64,000 nucleotides of DNA from contig NC_045441.1 of the NCBI RefSeq assembly GCF_002776525.5, positions 83,587,954 to 83,651,953 of the forward strand. The letters run 5' to 3'. The position numbers were made by a program, and so were the translations under genes. Shown piece by piece: positions 38,345-49,599 of the stretch. Below the pieces are notes generated by a model that was not told the DNA's origin, did no database searches, and worked only from the letters and a program-made list of their open reading frames with translations. Positions within the stretch are counted from its first letter, which is position 1, and every line of letters starts with the position of its first letter. Origin of the DNA: Piliocolobus tephrosceles (Eukaryota; Chordata; Mammalia; Primates; Cercopithecidae).

Positions 38345-38643
38345 AAAGGAGATTTAATTGGACTTAACAGTTCCACCTTGCTGGCAAGGCCTCAGAATCA
38401 TGGCAAGAGGTGAAAGGCACTTCTTACATGGTGGCGGCAAGAGAAAATGAGAGATAAGCAAAGCAGAAACCCCTGATAAACCCATGAGATCTTGTGAGAC
38501 TTATCCACTATCACAAGAATAACATGGGAAAGACCAGTTCCCATAATTCAATTACCTCCCCCTGGGTCCCTCCCACAACACGTGGGAATTTGGCGAGATA
38601 CAATTCAAGTTGAGATTTGGTGGGGACACAGCTAACCCATACC
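38345..38643 (-). mobile_element. MST/THE1-type solo LTR, antisense
   Basis: Reverse-complement MaLR LTR: GCAAGGCCTCAGAATCATGG, GAGATCTTGTGAGACTTATC, TGGGTCCCTCCCACAACACG, TGGTGGGGACACAGCTAACC. About 300 bp, no internal region. L1 ORF2 sequence continues on either side. Confidence 0.88.
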
Positions 38644-39319
38644 ACCTTGTATCTTGCAAATCTGCTATAATCACTTATAAGTTCTAAGGATTGTTTGTTG
38701 ATTCTTTGGAATTTTCTATATAAATAATGATATCTGTGAATAGGGAAAATATTATTTTTTCCTTCCCAATTTGTGCACTTTTTACTTCCTTTTTTCTCTG
38801 TTTTCTTTTTGTTGTTTTATTGCATTAGCTGGGACTTCCAGTACAATATGGAATATGAGTAGTGAGAGGAGATATTCTTGCTTTACTCCTGATCTTAGAG
38901 AAAAAGCTTCTAGCTTGTCACTGTTAAGTGTGATGCTAGCCATAGATTTTTTTTGTAAATGTTCTTTAGCAAATTGAAGAAGTCAGCCAATATTTCTAGT
39001 TTGTAGAGAGTTTTAACCATAAATGAGTGTTCAATTTTTTCAAATACTTTTTCTACATCTATTGTTATGATTATGTGATTTTTCTTCTTTAACCTGTTAA
39101 TGTGATGAATTACATTAATTAATTTTCAAATGTCGAACCAGTCTTGCATACCCAGGATAATTCCCACTTGGTCATAGTGTACAATTACTTTTATTTTATC
39201 CGCTAATATTTTGCTGAGGATAGTTGCATCTGTATTCATGGGATACTGGTCTGTAGTTTTCCTATTTTACAATGTCATTGTCTGGTTTTGGCACTGGAAT
39301 GCATCTGAAACCACAGTCT

Positions 39320-39600
39320 GATTCCAGAGCCTATAGTCCTAAGTACTATATTCTACTGTCATACTGCTTTGAGTTTTAATATTGAGTTTTTATCATGAAC
39401 TAGGCACTGCTTGAGGTTTTCACATATCTCATTGCATTTTTCTGGATCATATAGTAGTAGAAAAGATAATCCTGGCAGAAGTAAGCAAATGTGCCTCATT
39501 TCTAAAATGGTTGTAATAATAGTGTCTTCTCCATGAGATTTTTGTGAGGAATAAACTAGGCAGTGAATGACAAATACCCAACAAGGCTTAAACACTTTAC
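39320..39600. mobile_element. MIR fragments
   Basis: The left part (39320-39440) resembles sense MIR. The right part (39490-39590: CCTCATTTCTAAAATGGTTG, AATAATAGTGTC, GTGAGGAATAAAC) resembles antisense MIR. Two decayed pieces in opposite orientations. Confidence 0.5.
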
Positions 39601-39604
39601 AAAC

Positions 39605-40440
39605 ACATAATGTGTTATTAAGTCAAATCACAATTGAATTATTTTATTCATGCTTCAAACTAATATATATAAATAATACTATTATATATATCATATATAT
39701 AATATTAACTACTTATCAGCATAGAGTTTGCCACATAGTTAATATTTAACAAATCTTGTTGAATTGAATGCATAAATATTTTAGAAAATATTTCTAGATT
39801 TTTCTTTTCTGTTTTTAAAGCAAAATTAGGATTAGAAACTTCATATTTACTATTACCAGTGGTGATAGCTAAAGAAGAAATATAAAATATTTAGAATTTT
39901 AGTAATAGAAAAATTGTAGTAAATGGTCACATTTTTATGATGTAAAATATATATAGAAATTTAAACTCTCACTATAAATATAACACATCTTTTTAAAAAT
40001 GAGCATAAGTACTCTATAAGATGCTCCACTTCATTACATTAAATAGAGAATGACTTTTTAGATTAATTATAATGATATTGTAACAGAGCATGTGAATCTT
40101 TCATCAATATGTATTTTTAGTAATTTATTCATCTGAAAATGCCATGGACAAAAAGACTGATGCTTCCAAAGCAATCACATTGTAATATATTTTCTCAGGT
40201 ACCACCATCCATGAGCACTGAGATTAAAAATACGGCCCTGCTCATGAAGGCACGGTAGAGGAAACATATAGACCCAATCATAGTTCTTAGCAGAGGTAGA
40301 AAGGATCATGCCCCTATTCTTGCTGAAATTTCAACGTGAAGCGTAAGTACCTATTTTAGGATCAAGAAAACCTTTGTAATCATGAACCTACCTCTGACCT
40401 CTTAATCTGCTCTTCATTAGAGGAAAAGGATGAGATGTTC
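39605..40440. other. Unassigned AT-rich DNA
   Basis: Nothing recognised apart from a TA-rich simple stretch at 39662-39710. Confidence 0.4.
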
Positions 40441-40444
40441 CAGA

Positions 40445-40620
40445 TCAGGGATTAACCAACTGTGTCCAGCCTCTACATTTTTATTGTACAATTCATGAGC
40501 TAATAATGTTTTTAACATTTGTAAAGGTTGTGAAAAAAAAGGGGGAGTATGAGACACAGATCATGGCCCACTAAGCCTAAAATACTTACTGTTGGCTTCT
40601 TTAACTAATACATGTTATAC
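40445..40620. mobile_element. Old non-autonomous DNA transposon fragment
   Basis: AACCAACTGTGTCCAGCC, GGCCCACTAAGCCTAAAATA and TTACTGTTGGCTTCTTTAAC follow a common hAT-type mammalian MER repeat (the one with GGCCAAAT and AAGCCTAAAATATTTACT). The precise family name is not certain to me. Confidence 0.5.
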
Positions 40621-40645
40621 AGTGATGAAAATGTTCTGTATCTCT

Positions 40646-40799
40646 GCAGTCCAATATGGTAGTCATAAAACAAACGTAGCATTGAGTAGTTGAAATGTGA
40701 CTAGTGCAACTGAGGAAATACATTTTAGTTGCATTTAATTTTAATTAATTCAAATTTAAATAGCCACATGTGTCTGGTGGCTACCAAATTGGACAGCAC
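40646..40799. mobile_element. hAT-type MITE with visible inverted ends
   Basis: GCAGTCCAATATGGTAG at 40646-40662 and CTACCAAATTGGACAGCAC at 40781-40799 are inverted repeats of each other. The interior (GAAATGTGACTAGTGCAACT, TAGCCACATGTGTCTGGTGG) is typical of a hAT-Charlie non-autonomous element. About 150 bp. Confidence 0.7.
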
Positions 40800-40804
40800 A
40801 GCTT

Positions 40805-41330
40805 TAGAGCACCATCTCTCCTGTTCCAAAAGTTCTGAACCATCAAAAATCGAAAACAGTAGATGAGATAGAGGTCACTATAACTTGATGTGTCCTTAGT
40901 TACTCAGTTCATCCATCTCCTCCAAAAACATATTCCTTTTCTGCCATTTCTTATCTCCTTTGATTCCATTTCTCTCATTTCTTTCCAGTGTATCTTCAGA
41001 CACCTTACTATCCCATTTACCTTGTGTTTTAACTGAAATGCAGAACAGAATGGCAAGTTAAGATCCTGCTTCAGGGTCCTTTTGCAAGACCAAGTCAAAA
41101 CTCTAAATCATTGCCATCAAAGGAGTGTGGCAAGTGGATTACTTTCATACTTGATTGAAGGATATGGATATTTCTCTGATGGATTATGAATTGAGCACTA
41201 TGTGCACAGCAATTTCTGTTGGAAATTCCGAGTTCCAAACAGTTGACTTAAAAAACTGGCCACACACTTTCTGATAAGTTAGGAATCAATTGTGTATAAT
41301 TTACAATAAGCAATTACTTATAAGTTGAGG
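40805..41330. other. Unassigned DNA
   Basis: Nothing recognised. The minus frame 40904-41098 looks like chance. Confidence 0.4.
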
Positions 41331-41433
41331 TTTCTACTATTTTTTTTTTCTCACTAAATTTTGTTTTAATGGGTCTCAAAATTATGTGACAGATTTTTGG
41401 TCAAGTTGTTTCCATTAAAAAGTACTGATTTTA

Positions 41434-41691
41434 GTGAAACCCCGTCTCTACTGAAAATACAAAAAAATTAGCCGGGCATGGTGGCAGGTGCCTGTAGTCC
41501 CAGCTACTTGGGAGGCTGAGGCAGGAGAAAGGCGTGAACCCAGAAGGCGGAGCTTGCAGTGAACTGAGATTGCGCCACTTCACTCCAGCTTGGGTGACAG
41601 AGCAAGACTGCGGAGCTTGCAGTGAACCGAGATCGCGCCACTTCACTCCAGCTTGGGTGACAGAGCAAGACTCTGTCTCAAAAAAAAAGAC
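41434..41691 (+). mobile_element. 5'-truncated AluY with internal 63-bp tandem duplication
   Basis: It begins mid left arm (GTGAAACCCCGTCTCTAC) and runs to a short A tail. Flanked by a perfect 17-bp duplication, AAAAAGTACTGATTTTA, at 41417-41433 and 41692-41708. Within the right arm, 41547-41609 is repeated at 41610-41672 with few changes (GAACTGAGATTG against GAACCGAGATCG). Confidence 0.93.
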
Positions 41692-41708
41692 AAAAAGTAC
41701 TGATTTTA

Positions 41709-42009
41709 GGCTGGACAAGGCAGCTCACACCTGTAATCCCAGTACTTTGGTAGACTGAAGCTGGTGGATCAACTGAGGTCAGCCGTTGGAGACTAGCCTG
41801 GCCAACATGGAGAAACCCTGTCTATACTAAAAATACAAAAACAAAAATAATCAGCCGGGCACGGTGGCGAGCGCCTGTAGTCCCAAGTACTAGGGAGGCT
41901 GAGGCAGGAGAATCACTTGAACCCAGGAGGCAGAGGTTGCAGTGAGCGGAGGTCACGCCACTGCACTCCAGCCTGGGCAACAGAGTGAGATTCTGTCTCC
42001 AAAAAAAAA
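41709..42009 (+). mobile_element. AluS-type element
   Basis: Full-length Alu (GGCTGGACAAGGCAGCTCAC to GTCTCCAAAAAAAAA). The right flank, AGTAGTACAGATTTTA (about 42009-42024), is a diverged third copy of the target site that also flanks the neighbouring Alu, so this Alu probably inserted first into the EEF1A1 pseudogene 3'UTR. Confidence 0.9.
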
Positions 42010-43697
42010 GTAGTACAGATTTTAAAAACTAATAACTTAAAACTGCCACTTACAAAAAAAAAAAAGAGGTCCACAAAACATTCTTCTCTCCTTCTGAAGG
42101 TTTTATGGGGCATTGTTAACCTTAACCAGTCTTTTACTATTAAACTTAAATGGCCAATTGAAACAAACAGTTCTGAGACCATTCTTCTACCACTGATTAA
42201 GACTGGGGTGGCAGGTATTAGGGATAATATTCATTTAGCCTTCCGAACTTTCTGGGCAGACTTGGTGACCTTGCCAGCTCCAGCAGCCTTCTTGTCCGCT
42301 GCTTTGATGACACCCATGGCAACTCTCCTTCTCATATCATGAACAGCAAAGCAACCCAAAGGAGGATAGTCTGAGAAGCTCTCAACACACATGGGCTTGC
42401 CAAGAACCATATCAACTGATGGCAACATCACCAGACTTCAAGAATTTAGGACCATCTTTCAGCTTCTGACCAGAATGGCGATCAATCTTTTCCTTCAGCT
42501 CGGCAAATTTGCATGCAATGTGAGCTGTGTGACAATCTAGTACAGGGGAATAGCCAGCACTGATTTAGACTGGATGCTTCAGGATAATCACCTGAGCAGT
42601 GAAGTCAGTTGTTTCTGTTGGTGAATCATTTTTGTTGTCACCAGCAACAATGCCACAATGAACAATTTTGACAGACACATTCTTGACATTGAAGGCCACA
42701 TTGTTCTGAGGAAGAGAGTCACTCAAAACTTCATGGTGTATTTCAACAGACTTTACTTCAGTTGTAACATTGACTGGAACAAAAGTGATCACCATACCGG
42801 GTTTGAGAACACCAGTCTCCACTCCGCCAGTAGGCAGAGTAGCAATACTACCAGTTTTGTAGACATCCTGGAGAGGCAGGGGCAAGGGCTTGTCAGTTGG
42901 ACAAGCTAGTGGTAGGATGCAGTCCAGAGCCTCAAGCAGCTTGGTTCCACTGGCATTGCCATCTTTCCGAGTGACTTTCCATCCCTTGAACCTAGGCATG
43001 TTAGCACTTGGCTCCAGTATGTTGTCACCATTCCAACCAGAAACTGGCACAAATGCTACTGTGTCAGGGCTGTAGTTAATTTTCTTAAGGTAAGTGCTGA
43101 CTTCCTTAATGATTTCTTCATATTTCTTCTGGTTGTAGGGTCGTTCAATGGGATCGCTTTTGCTAACATCAACAATTAGTTGTTTCCCACCCAGTGTGTA
43201 AGCCAGAAAGGCATGCTCATGGGTCCACCCATTCTTGGAGGTTCCAGCTTCAAATTCAGCAACACCAGCAGCAACAATCAGGACAGCATGGTCAGCCTGA
43301 GATGTCCCTATAATCATGTTTTTGATAAAGTGTCTGCCTCATGGGGAATCAATGGTAGTCACATAGTACTTGCTGGTCTCAAATTTTGGCAGGGAGATAC
43401 CAATGGTGATACCATGTTCACGTTCACCTTTCAGTTTATCCAAGACCCAGGCATACTTGAATGAGCCCGTTCCCATCTCAGCAGCCTCCTTCTCAAATTT
43501 TTCAACGGTTCTTTTGTCAATGCCACTTCATTTGTGGATCAGATGGCCAGTAGTGGTGGACTTGCCCCATCTACATGTCCAATGACAACAATGCTGATAT
43601 GAGTGTGTTCCTCTCCCATTTGGCTCTTGGGTTACTTTTCACAACACTTGTTTTCTGGTGGCAAACCCACTGGTGGGAAAAAAGCTCTACTATTTTT

Positions 43698-44055
43698 ATA
43701 GAACACTTTTTGTTTCCTTGTTAATTCTATGGGAAAATATATTATACCAGCCTATTGTTGTAAATATCAAAGAGGACTCTTTCAAAAAATGCAAATGCAC
43801 TCTGTTTCAGTAGGTCTCAGATGAAACCAAAAGCCTTTCTTTTTGACAAGTACACTTAAGCTAAGCTGATGTCGGCAGAGGAGATTGACAGCCCAACCAT
43901 TTAGTAACACAGTATTAACAGATCCAGAGAAATATTTGTTGAAAAGTAAGTCAGAACCACTGACTAAATAAATTTTAGGACGATCAGTTTTCTATATTAT
44001 GACACCTTATGCTTTCATGGTTTGTACATTCTGTTTCTCGGGTCTTATATTCGTA
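43698..44055. other. Unassigned DNA
   Basis: Nothing recognised beyond the right flank of the EEF1A1 pseudogene. Confidence 0.4.
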
Positions 44056-44059
44056 GAAA

Positions 44060-44330
44060 ATGACTACTTTTCATTTTTGTCATCTTCTTTCAGAAAGAAC
44101 CAAATGTCCCTTCTTCTGTGAGACTTTCCTTGAATTCCCAAGAAAAATTTGGCTTTCTTTTTTAAATATTCTGAATTACACTTTGTATGTAAACTCTATT
44201 AGAGTATATCACATTGTGTTAAATTTATTTCACATTAAGAGGAGGAGTCATGTCTTATCATGTATGTAATTTCATACTTAAAATATTTTATAGTGCATAA
44301 TTAATGCTCTATAAATGTTTGATAAACAGA
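44060..44330 (+). mobile_element. L2 3' fragment
   Basis: The order GAACCAAATGTCCCTTCTTC, GTGAGACTTTCCTTGAATTC, GTAAACTCTATTAGAGTATA, TGCTCTATAAATGTTTGATA follows an L2 3' end. Strongly decayed. Confidence 0.6.
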
Positions 44331-44624
44331 AAATGAGAAAAAAATCAGAGCTGATTATACTTAACTGACATTTTAGTTAAATATGATAAGTATTTACAAT
44401 CTTTGCCAGTTCTTAAATTACAATTTTACTCATACAATTTAAGGTATCAGATTTTAATCTTAAAAAGTCCTCAAGGCAAAATAAAAACATTGATTTAAAA
44501 ATTGCTTTAGAGTTAACTTTATGTCATCTTTCATTCCAAGTATATAGACTAGGAATTACAATTTTAAGCCAAGAAAACACATAAATAAAGAGAGATGCTA
44601 TTTGTAATGAACCAGAAAAATGCA

Positions 44625-44745
44625 TTCCCTCTCTATCTAATATAGGAGCTTCATGAGAGCAGGAACCTTCTATATTTCCAATTCCTACATCAGTGCCTGG
44701 CATATAATTAGTTTCCAACAAACATTTATTCACTAATTGAAAAGA
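44625..44745 (+). mobile_element. L2 3'-end fragment
   Basis: GGAGCTTCATGAGAGCAGGA, CAGTGCCTGGCATATAATTA and ACAAACATTTATTCACTAAT are the L2 3' terminus. Confidence 0.7.
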
Positions 44746-44749
44746 TCGA

Positions 44750-46985
44750 TACGTAAATGAGTATATGAATGCCATGTGCGGCAGGGGGCCCAACACAGTT
44801 GGAGTTTCAATTTTTCAAGAAATACCAGACATCTGGATATTTAAATAACGTTTAAATGTTAACACATTTTAAAATTCAGAAAAAGAACAAAGAAAAACAA
44901 AAATATGCAGACCAAACAAAACTTATTAAATGCAGCCTATGGGTCATGAGTTTACAATATTTAATAAAAACAAGTGGCAGGAACAAATATTTGTTCAGTA
45001 CTACAAATCACAAAATATATTTAGTTAGGTTGTGTGGGAATTCTTTACAACTTCACATATGATACAAATACTCTGCATGTGGAATCAGCTAGTGCTTTGG
45101 TACCTGTTTGCCCTTGACAATCTCTTCTTTTCTGAGATGGCTTTATTCTATCAGAGTGACACTTTTGAAATCAATCACATTTTCCTCAACCTGACAGATT
45201 AAAAAGTTTACCGAAAAAGAATTGGAACACAATACTACATTTAAAACATTTTCCAAAGCCACATTTTTTTTTTCAATAGTTTATTTCATTAACTACAAGC
45301 TTCAGGGCAAGAGTCTTGTGTAATGCATGTGCATTATGGTTCCAGTTTGCTGATTCCCAAATCAATTAATTCAAGAAGTGAAATAGAGTTTTGGTGCCAA
45401 AGTAATTGCTTCTCCTGGAGTTTCTTGTGAACTGTAAGTCTATCTTCAATGCATTTCTTTGTTAAGCACAGTATAAAATGAGTAATGGATAAATGTTGAG
45501 AATATCATCCAATCATTTTTTAAGTAGTTGTCAAATGCTCTCGTTAGAAAACTTCTCAAGGGGAAATGCTTATGTCTAGAGTAAGTGATACAAAGCATCA
45601 TAAAAATATGCCAAATGATTATTATCTGCCAAAAATGGCTAGTAAAGGAAATGGAAATTCTACTCTTGAAAAAATGAAAAGAACAAAAAAGACTCATTCT
45701 TTTACAATCTTTGGAAGGAGTCTTTATGCAATAAAATTGTATGGGAAAATGAAGTTTGTGCTCACGTGAATGTTTGGAAACTCCAGAGTCCTTTTCATTA
45801 GAAAGACCATGTACCGGACAATTGACTGAATTTTTTAACCTTTTCAGAATATTTTACTATAATCTATATTCAGCCAAATTATCCAACCAAAAAGAATGTA
45901 TTAAAAATTCAACACAACACCCTTAGATAGGATTTTAAAATACTAACTACTGCCTAATTATTGGGAGAAACTTTGTATATACAAACCAGTGATAATTTCA
46001 GTTATGAAAATTTTCTTCAGGAAGCTAAGGGCCTTCAAAGTTTCTATTGCTTTACATTACCTACTAATTATGACTTTTTTCAACTACATGTTAATTTGGG
46101 CAAACAGAGAGCTAGAAGACTTTTGTTTTTGTTTTGCGTATGTTTAGGATAAATACATTCAAGGCATAATACTTCATTTAATATTCTAACTAAATCTATG
46201 AAACAAAAACATGGGAATTCAGATGAATTATAACTAGCATTCAAGTAATAATAATTGAATAAGAAAGTGGTAATAACTTTGGCTGGACAGATGGCAAATC
46301 TAATTACTGCAAAGTTAAAATGAGGGCCTTAGAGGTCAATAATTCTGTTTTTTCAACCTATTTATTGATTCTTTTGATTATGTCTTATATGAAGTTTCAG
46401 TTCGAATACTCCGATTAACAGAGAGTTCTCTACCTCCCAACCGAATCAATTCTACCTTTGGAACATTCTAAATTAGAAAAGTCTTTTTGACAAAGATATA
46501 AATCTACCTGTAATTTCACCTTATTTTTCCCACCCTAAATTCTAAGTTAATTCCATTATACTCCAGTGGTAATTTACAGAATTAACTGAAAGCCTGATAT
46601 CAGATGTTATAGATGTCCACTGTACATCATAACAGTCCACGATGGGCTACAAGGATTCGAAATATAAATATGGTCCATTTTGTGTCAGATTAACAAAAAT
46701 TATGAAAACATGTGCAGTGAAAAATTTTCCGTGTTTTTCTCACATATTTCTGTGGGCGGGCGGTGAGAATCAGTGAGAGGTCTGACTCGGGTGAGAATCA
46801 ATGAAAGGTCTGACTCGCATGTACATGGACACAATACACTTTCACCTTATGAATGGGGTTCATGGTGATTTCTTAAATGCATTTCTTAAATGCATCTAAT
46901 GAGTACATCATCATAATCATAATAAACTCTGGTAAGATTAAACACTGGGATAACTTCTGCATCCCAACCATCTGCCATTATTATA
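44750..46985. other. Unassigned AT-rich DNA
   Basis: About 2.2 kb with no gene or clear repeat. A short local repeat, GGTGAGAATCA...GAAAGGTCTGACTCG-like, is at 46763-46817 (about 31-bp unit, two copies). Confidence 0.4.
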
Positions 46986-46989
46986 GGGT

Positions 46990-47312
46990 TCTCATCAGTG
47001 TTCACAACTGAACCTCTGTTAATACTTGTGATCAAGATGGGCTTAAAGTTACTTCCAGCTTGATTAAGCTTTAGACAGGCTCTTTCTTGACTCTAGCTAG
47101 GCCCCAGACCTACCTTTTCTTAGAGCATTTACTTCAGAAAACTTTAATTGTAAATCCTTTATCTGCCCCTTTGAGAGTAAACTTTCTAAAAGCCTCTTAC
47201 CAGTTTCACAACTCAGGATTGTCTTTGTCAAGGATCCAGGAGCCATCCCTTTGATATGTAATTATCAAGGAAGATAAAGTGTTACCTCTGGGTCTCTGTA
47301 AGAACACAGGAG
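46990..47312 (+). mobile_element. LTR-like element, left part (LTR33-like, tentative)
   Basis: Phrases such as TTTATCTGCCCCTTTGAGAG, CAGGATTGTCTTTGTCAAGG, CCAGGAGCCATCCCTTTGAT and GGTCTCTGTAAGAACACAGG resemble an ERV LTR. It continues at 49623 after the MAPKAP1 retrocopy. The family name is from memory and uncertain. Confidence 0.5.
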
Positions 47313-47319
47313 GGAGTGT

Positions 47320-47545
47320 GGTTCCGGGTCGTGTGCGGCTCAGGGTAATAGGGCTGCTGCTCGGCTGGCCGGCGGCGGCTAGCAGCAGGGGCACGAGGGC
47401 GAACCCCGGAAGCGGCAGCTGAGCGGGCCGGGAGGAGCGCCGGTCCCCGTGGATCCCGAGAGTGCAGAGCTCGGGACAGGGGCCTGGAGGCGTGGGGGAG
47501 CCGGGCCCTCCCCTCAGGAACGTGTCCCGGGGCCGACCTGAAGTG
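47320..47545 (+). promoter_or_regulatory. GC-rich 5' leader of the MAPKAP1 retrocopy
   Basis: A GC- and CpG-rich island (GGCTGGCCGGCGGCGGC, GAGCGGGCCGGGAGGAGC) in AT-rich surroundings. It is inherited from the parent 5'UTR. It could act as a weak CpG-island promoter, but nothing in the sequence proves that. Confidence 0.4.
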
Positions 47546-49593
47546 TGGAAGCAGCTTCAGGTAGGTGAGCTCGTGAAACAATATGAAGAGGAGAAAATAG
47601 CCTTTTAAGGAAATTGGCCCACAGAAAGGATGGCCTTCTTGGACAATCCAACTATCATTCTAGCTCATATTCGACAGTCACATGTGACCAGTGATGACAC
47701 GGGAATGTGTGAGATGGTTCTCATTGATCATGATGTTGACCTAGAGAAGATTCATCCTCCTTCAATGCCTGGAGACAGTGGGTCAGAAATTCAGGGAAGC
47801 AATGGTGAGACTCAGGGCTATGTATATGCCCAGTCAGTTGATATTACCTCAAGTTGGGACTTTGGTATTAGAAGACACTCAAACACAGCTCAAAGATTAG
47901 AACGACTCCGAAAAGAGAGACAAAACCAGATCAAATGCAAAAATATTCAGTGGAAAGAAAGAAATTCTAAGCAATCAGCCCAGGAGTTAAAGTCACTGTT
48001 TGAAAAAAAGTCTCTCAAAGAGAAGCCTCCAATTTCTGGAAAGCAGTCAATATTATCTGTACGCCTAGAACAGTGCCCTCTGCAGCTGAATAACCCCTTT
48101 AACGAGTATTCCAAATTTGATGGCAAGGGTCATGTAGGTACAACGGCAACCAAGAAGATCGATGCACCTCCCTCTGCACTCGAGCCAGGACAGACTGCTG
48201 TCAATGACCGTGGTGACAATGGCCAGCACCAAGGTGCAGGACCTGATTGGGCTCATCTGCTGGCAGTATACAAGTGAAGGACGGGAGCCGAAGCTCAATG
48301 ACAATGTCAGTGCCTACTGCCTGCATATTGCTGAGGATGATGGGGAGGTAGACACCGATTTCCCCCTGTTGGATTCCAATGAGCCCATTCATAAGTTTGG
48401 CTTCAGTACTTTGGCCCTGGTTGAAAAGTACTCATCTCCTGGTCTGACATCCAAAGAGTCACTCTTTGTTCGAATAAAAGCTGCTCATGGATTCTCCCTT
48501 ATTCAGGTGGACAACACAAAGGTTACCATGAAGGAAATCTTACTAAAGGCAGCGAAGCGAAGAAAAGGATCCCAGAAAGTTTCAGGCCCTCAGTACCGCC
48601 TAGAGAAGCAGAGCGAGCCCAATGTCGCCGTTGACCTGGACAGCACTTTGGAGAGCCAGAGCGCCTGGGAGTTCTGCCTGGTCCACGAGAACAGTTCAAG
48701 GGCAGACGGGGTTTTTGAGGAGGATTCGCCAATTGACATAGCCACAGTACAGGATATGCTTAGTAGCCACCATTACAAGTCATTCAAAGTCAGCATGATC
48801 GACAGACTGTGATTCACAACCGACGTACAGCTAGGTATCTCTGGAGACAAAGTAGAGATAGACCCTGTTACGAATCAGAAAGCCAGCACTAAGTTTTGGA
48901 TTAAGCAGAAACCCATCTCAATCGATTCTGATCTGCTCTGTGCCTGTGACCTTGCTGAAGAAAAAAGCCCCAGTCACGCAATATTTAAACTCACATATCT
49001 AAGCAATCACGACTATAAACACCTCTACTTTGAATCGGACGCTGCTACTGTCGATGAAATTGCGCTCCAGGTTAACTACATCCTGGAATCGCGAGCAAGC
49101 ACTGCCTGGGCTGACTACTTTGCTCAAAAACAAAGAAAACTGAACAGACGTACGAGCTTCAGCTTCCAGAAGGAGAAGAAATCCGGGCAGCAGTGACACT
49201 GGCCTCCAGCCTCAACCTGTTCCGTAGCTCAGAGCCTACCTGCCAGGGCCAAGTGCCCTAGAGCCCACCCGGTGTCCTGAAGTCCTTGGGGGGAGGTCAG
49301 CTCCTGGCTCACTGGCACAGGGCAGGTGGGGTCTCAGAGAAGGTGTTGGGGCCCCCTAGGAGGGAGTGCTGGGGACATTGCCATGGGGCAGAAACCTGCT
49401 TGGCAGTGGCTTTGATGAGTGATGCCTGGGGGCCAGACCACCCCCTAGAGGAGCCACATGCCACCCAGCCACCTTCACTGCCTGCCACCCTGCCCGAGGA
49501 TGTACAGAGCTGTGCCCACACATTTCCTTGCAACTTGATCAAATTTCTTAAAGCAAACGAAGAACAAAAATGTACATTTCTGGTTTTCCTTTT

Positions 49594-49599
49594 AATAAA
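49594..49599 (+). other. Polyadenylation signal AATAAA of the MAPKAP1 retrocopy
   Basis: AATAAA lies about 15 bases before the retrocopied A tail (49614-49624), the usual distance, and marks the parent mRNA's cleavage site. Confidence 0.9.

Larger units (their letters stand above)
35937..39300 (-). mobile_element. Old LINE-1, antisense, split by two LTRs
   Basis: The 3'UTR starts near 35937 (TTTACAGAAAATTGAACAGA), and ORF2 runs backwards to about 39300 where it is truncated. The L1 is split by an MLT1-type LTR at 36558-37017 and an MST/THE1-type LTR at 38345-38643; L1 sequence resumes on both sides of each. Only short frames survive. The nesting means the L1 is older than both LTRs. Confidence 0.8.
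41341..43685 (-). pseudogene. EEF1A1P: EEF1A1 processed pseudogene
   Basis: An intronless antisense copy of the translation elongation factor eEF1A1 mRNA. The coding part runs from ATG at 43619 to TGA at 42231-42233. The 3'UTR continues to an oligo-A end near 41341, and 5'UTR (GGGTTTGCCACCAGAAAAC) reaches about 43680. Long frames at 42565-43317 and 42231-42431 carry domain 1-3 sequence such as VAFVPVSGWNGDN and SGDNTKND-like KNDSPTE. Lesions: a one-base deletion at the P-loop (GHVDSGKS region, about 43565), stop TGA at 43339-43341 replacing the Gly of the DAPGH motif, stop TAA near 42560, and a one-base insertion near 42425. A 12-bp target-site duplication, TCTACTATTTTT, lies at 41333-41344 and 43686-43697. 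Two Alus interrupt its 3'UTR. Dead as a GTPase. EEF1A1 rather than EEF1A2 is inferred from the 3'UTR. Confidence 0.95.

Noticed and set aside
42565..43317. A 250-codon eEF1A-like open gene
   Set aside because: It is the middle of an intronless EEF1A1 copy with stops and frameshifts on both sides, an A tail and a target-site duplication.
47630..48812. Two overlapping functional genes with SIN1 sequence
   Set aside because: The overlap is produced by a single 2-base deletion in a retrocopy; both frames are parts of one former coding sequence.
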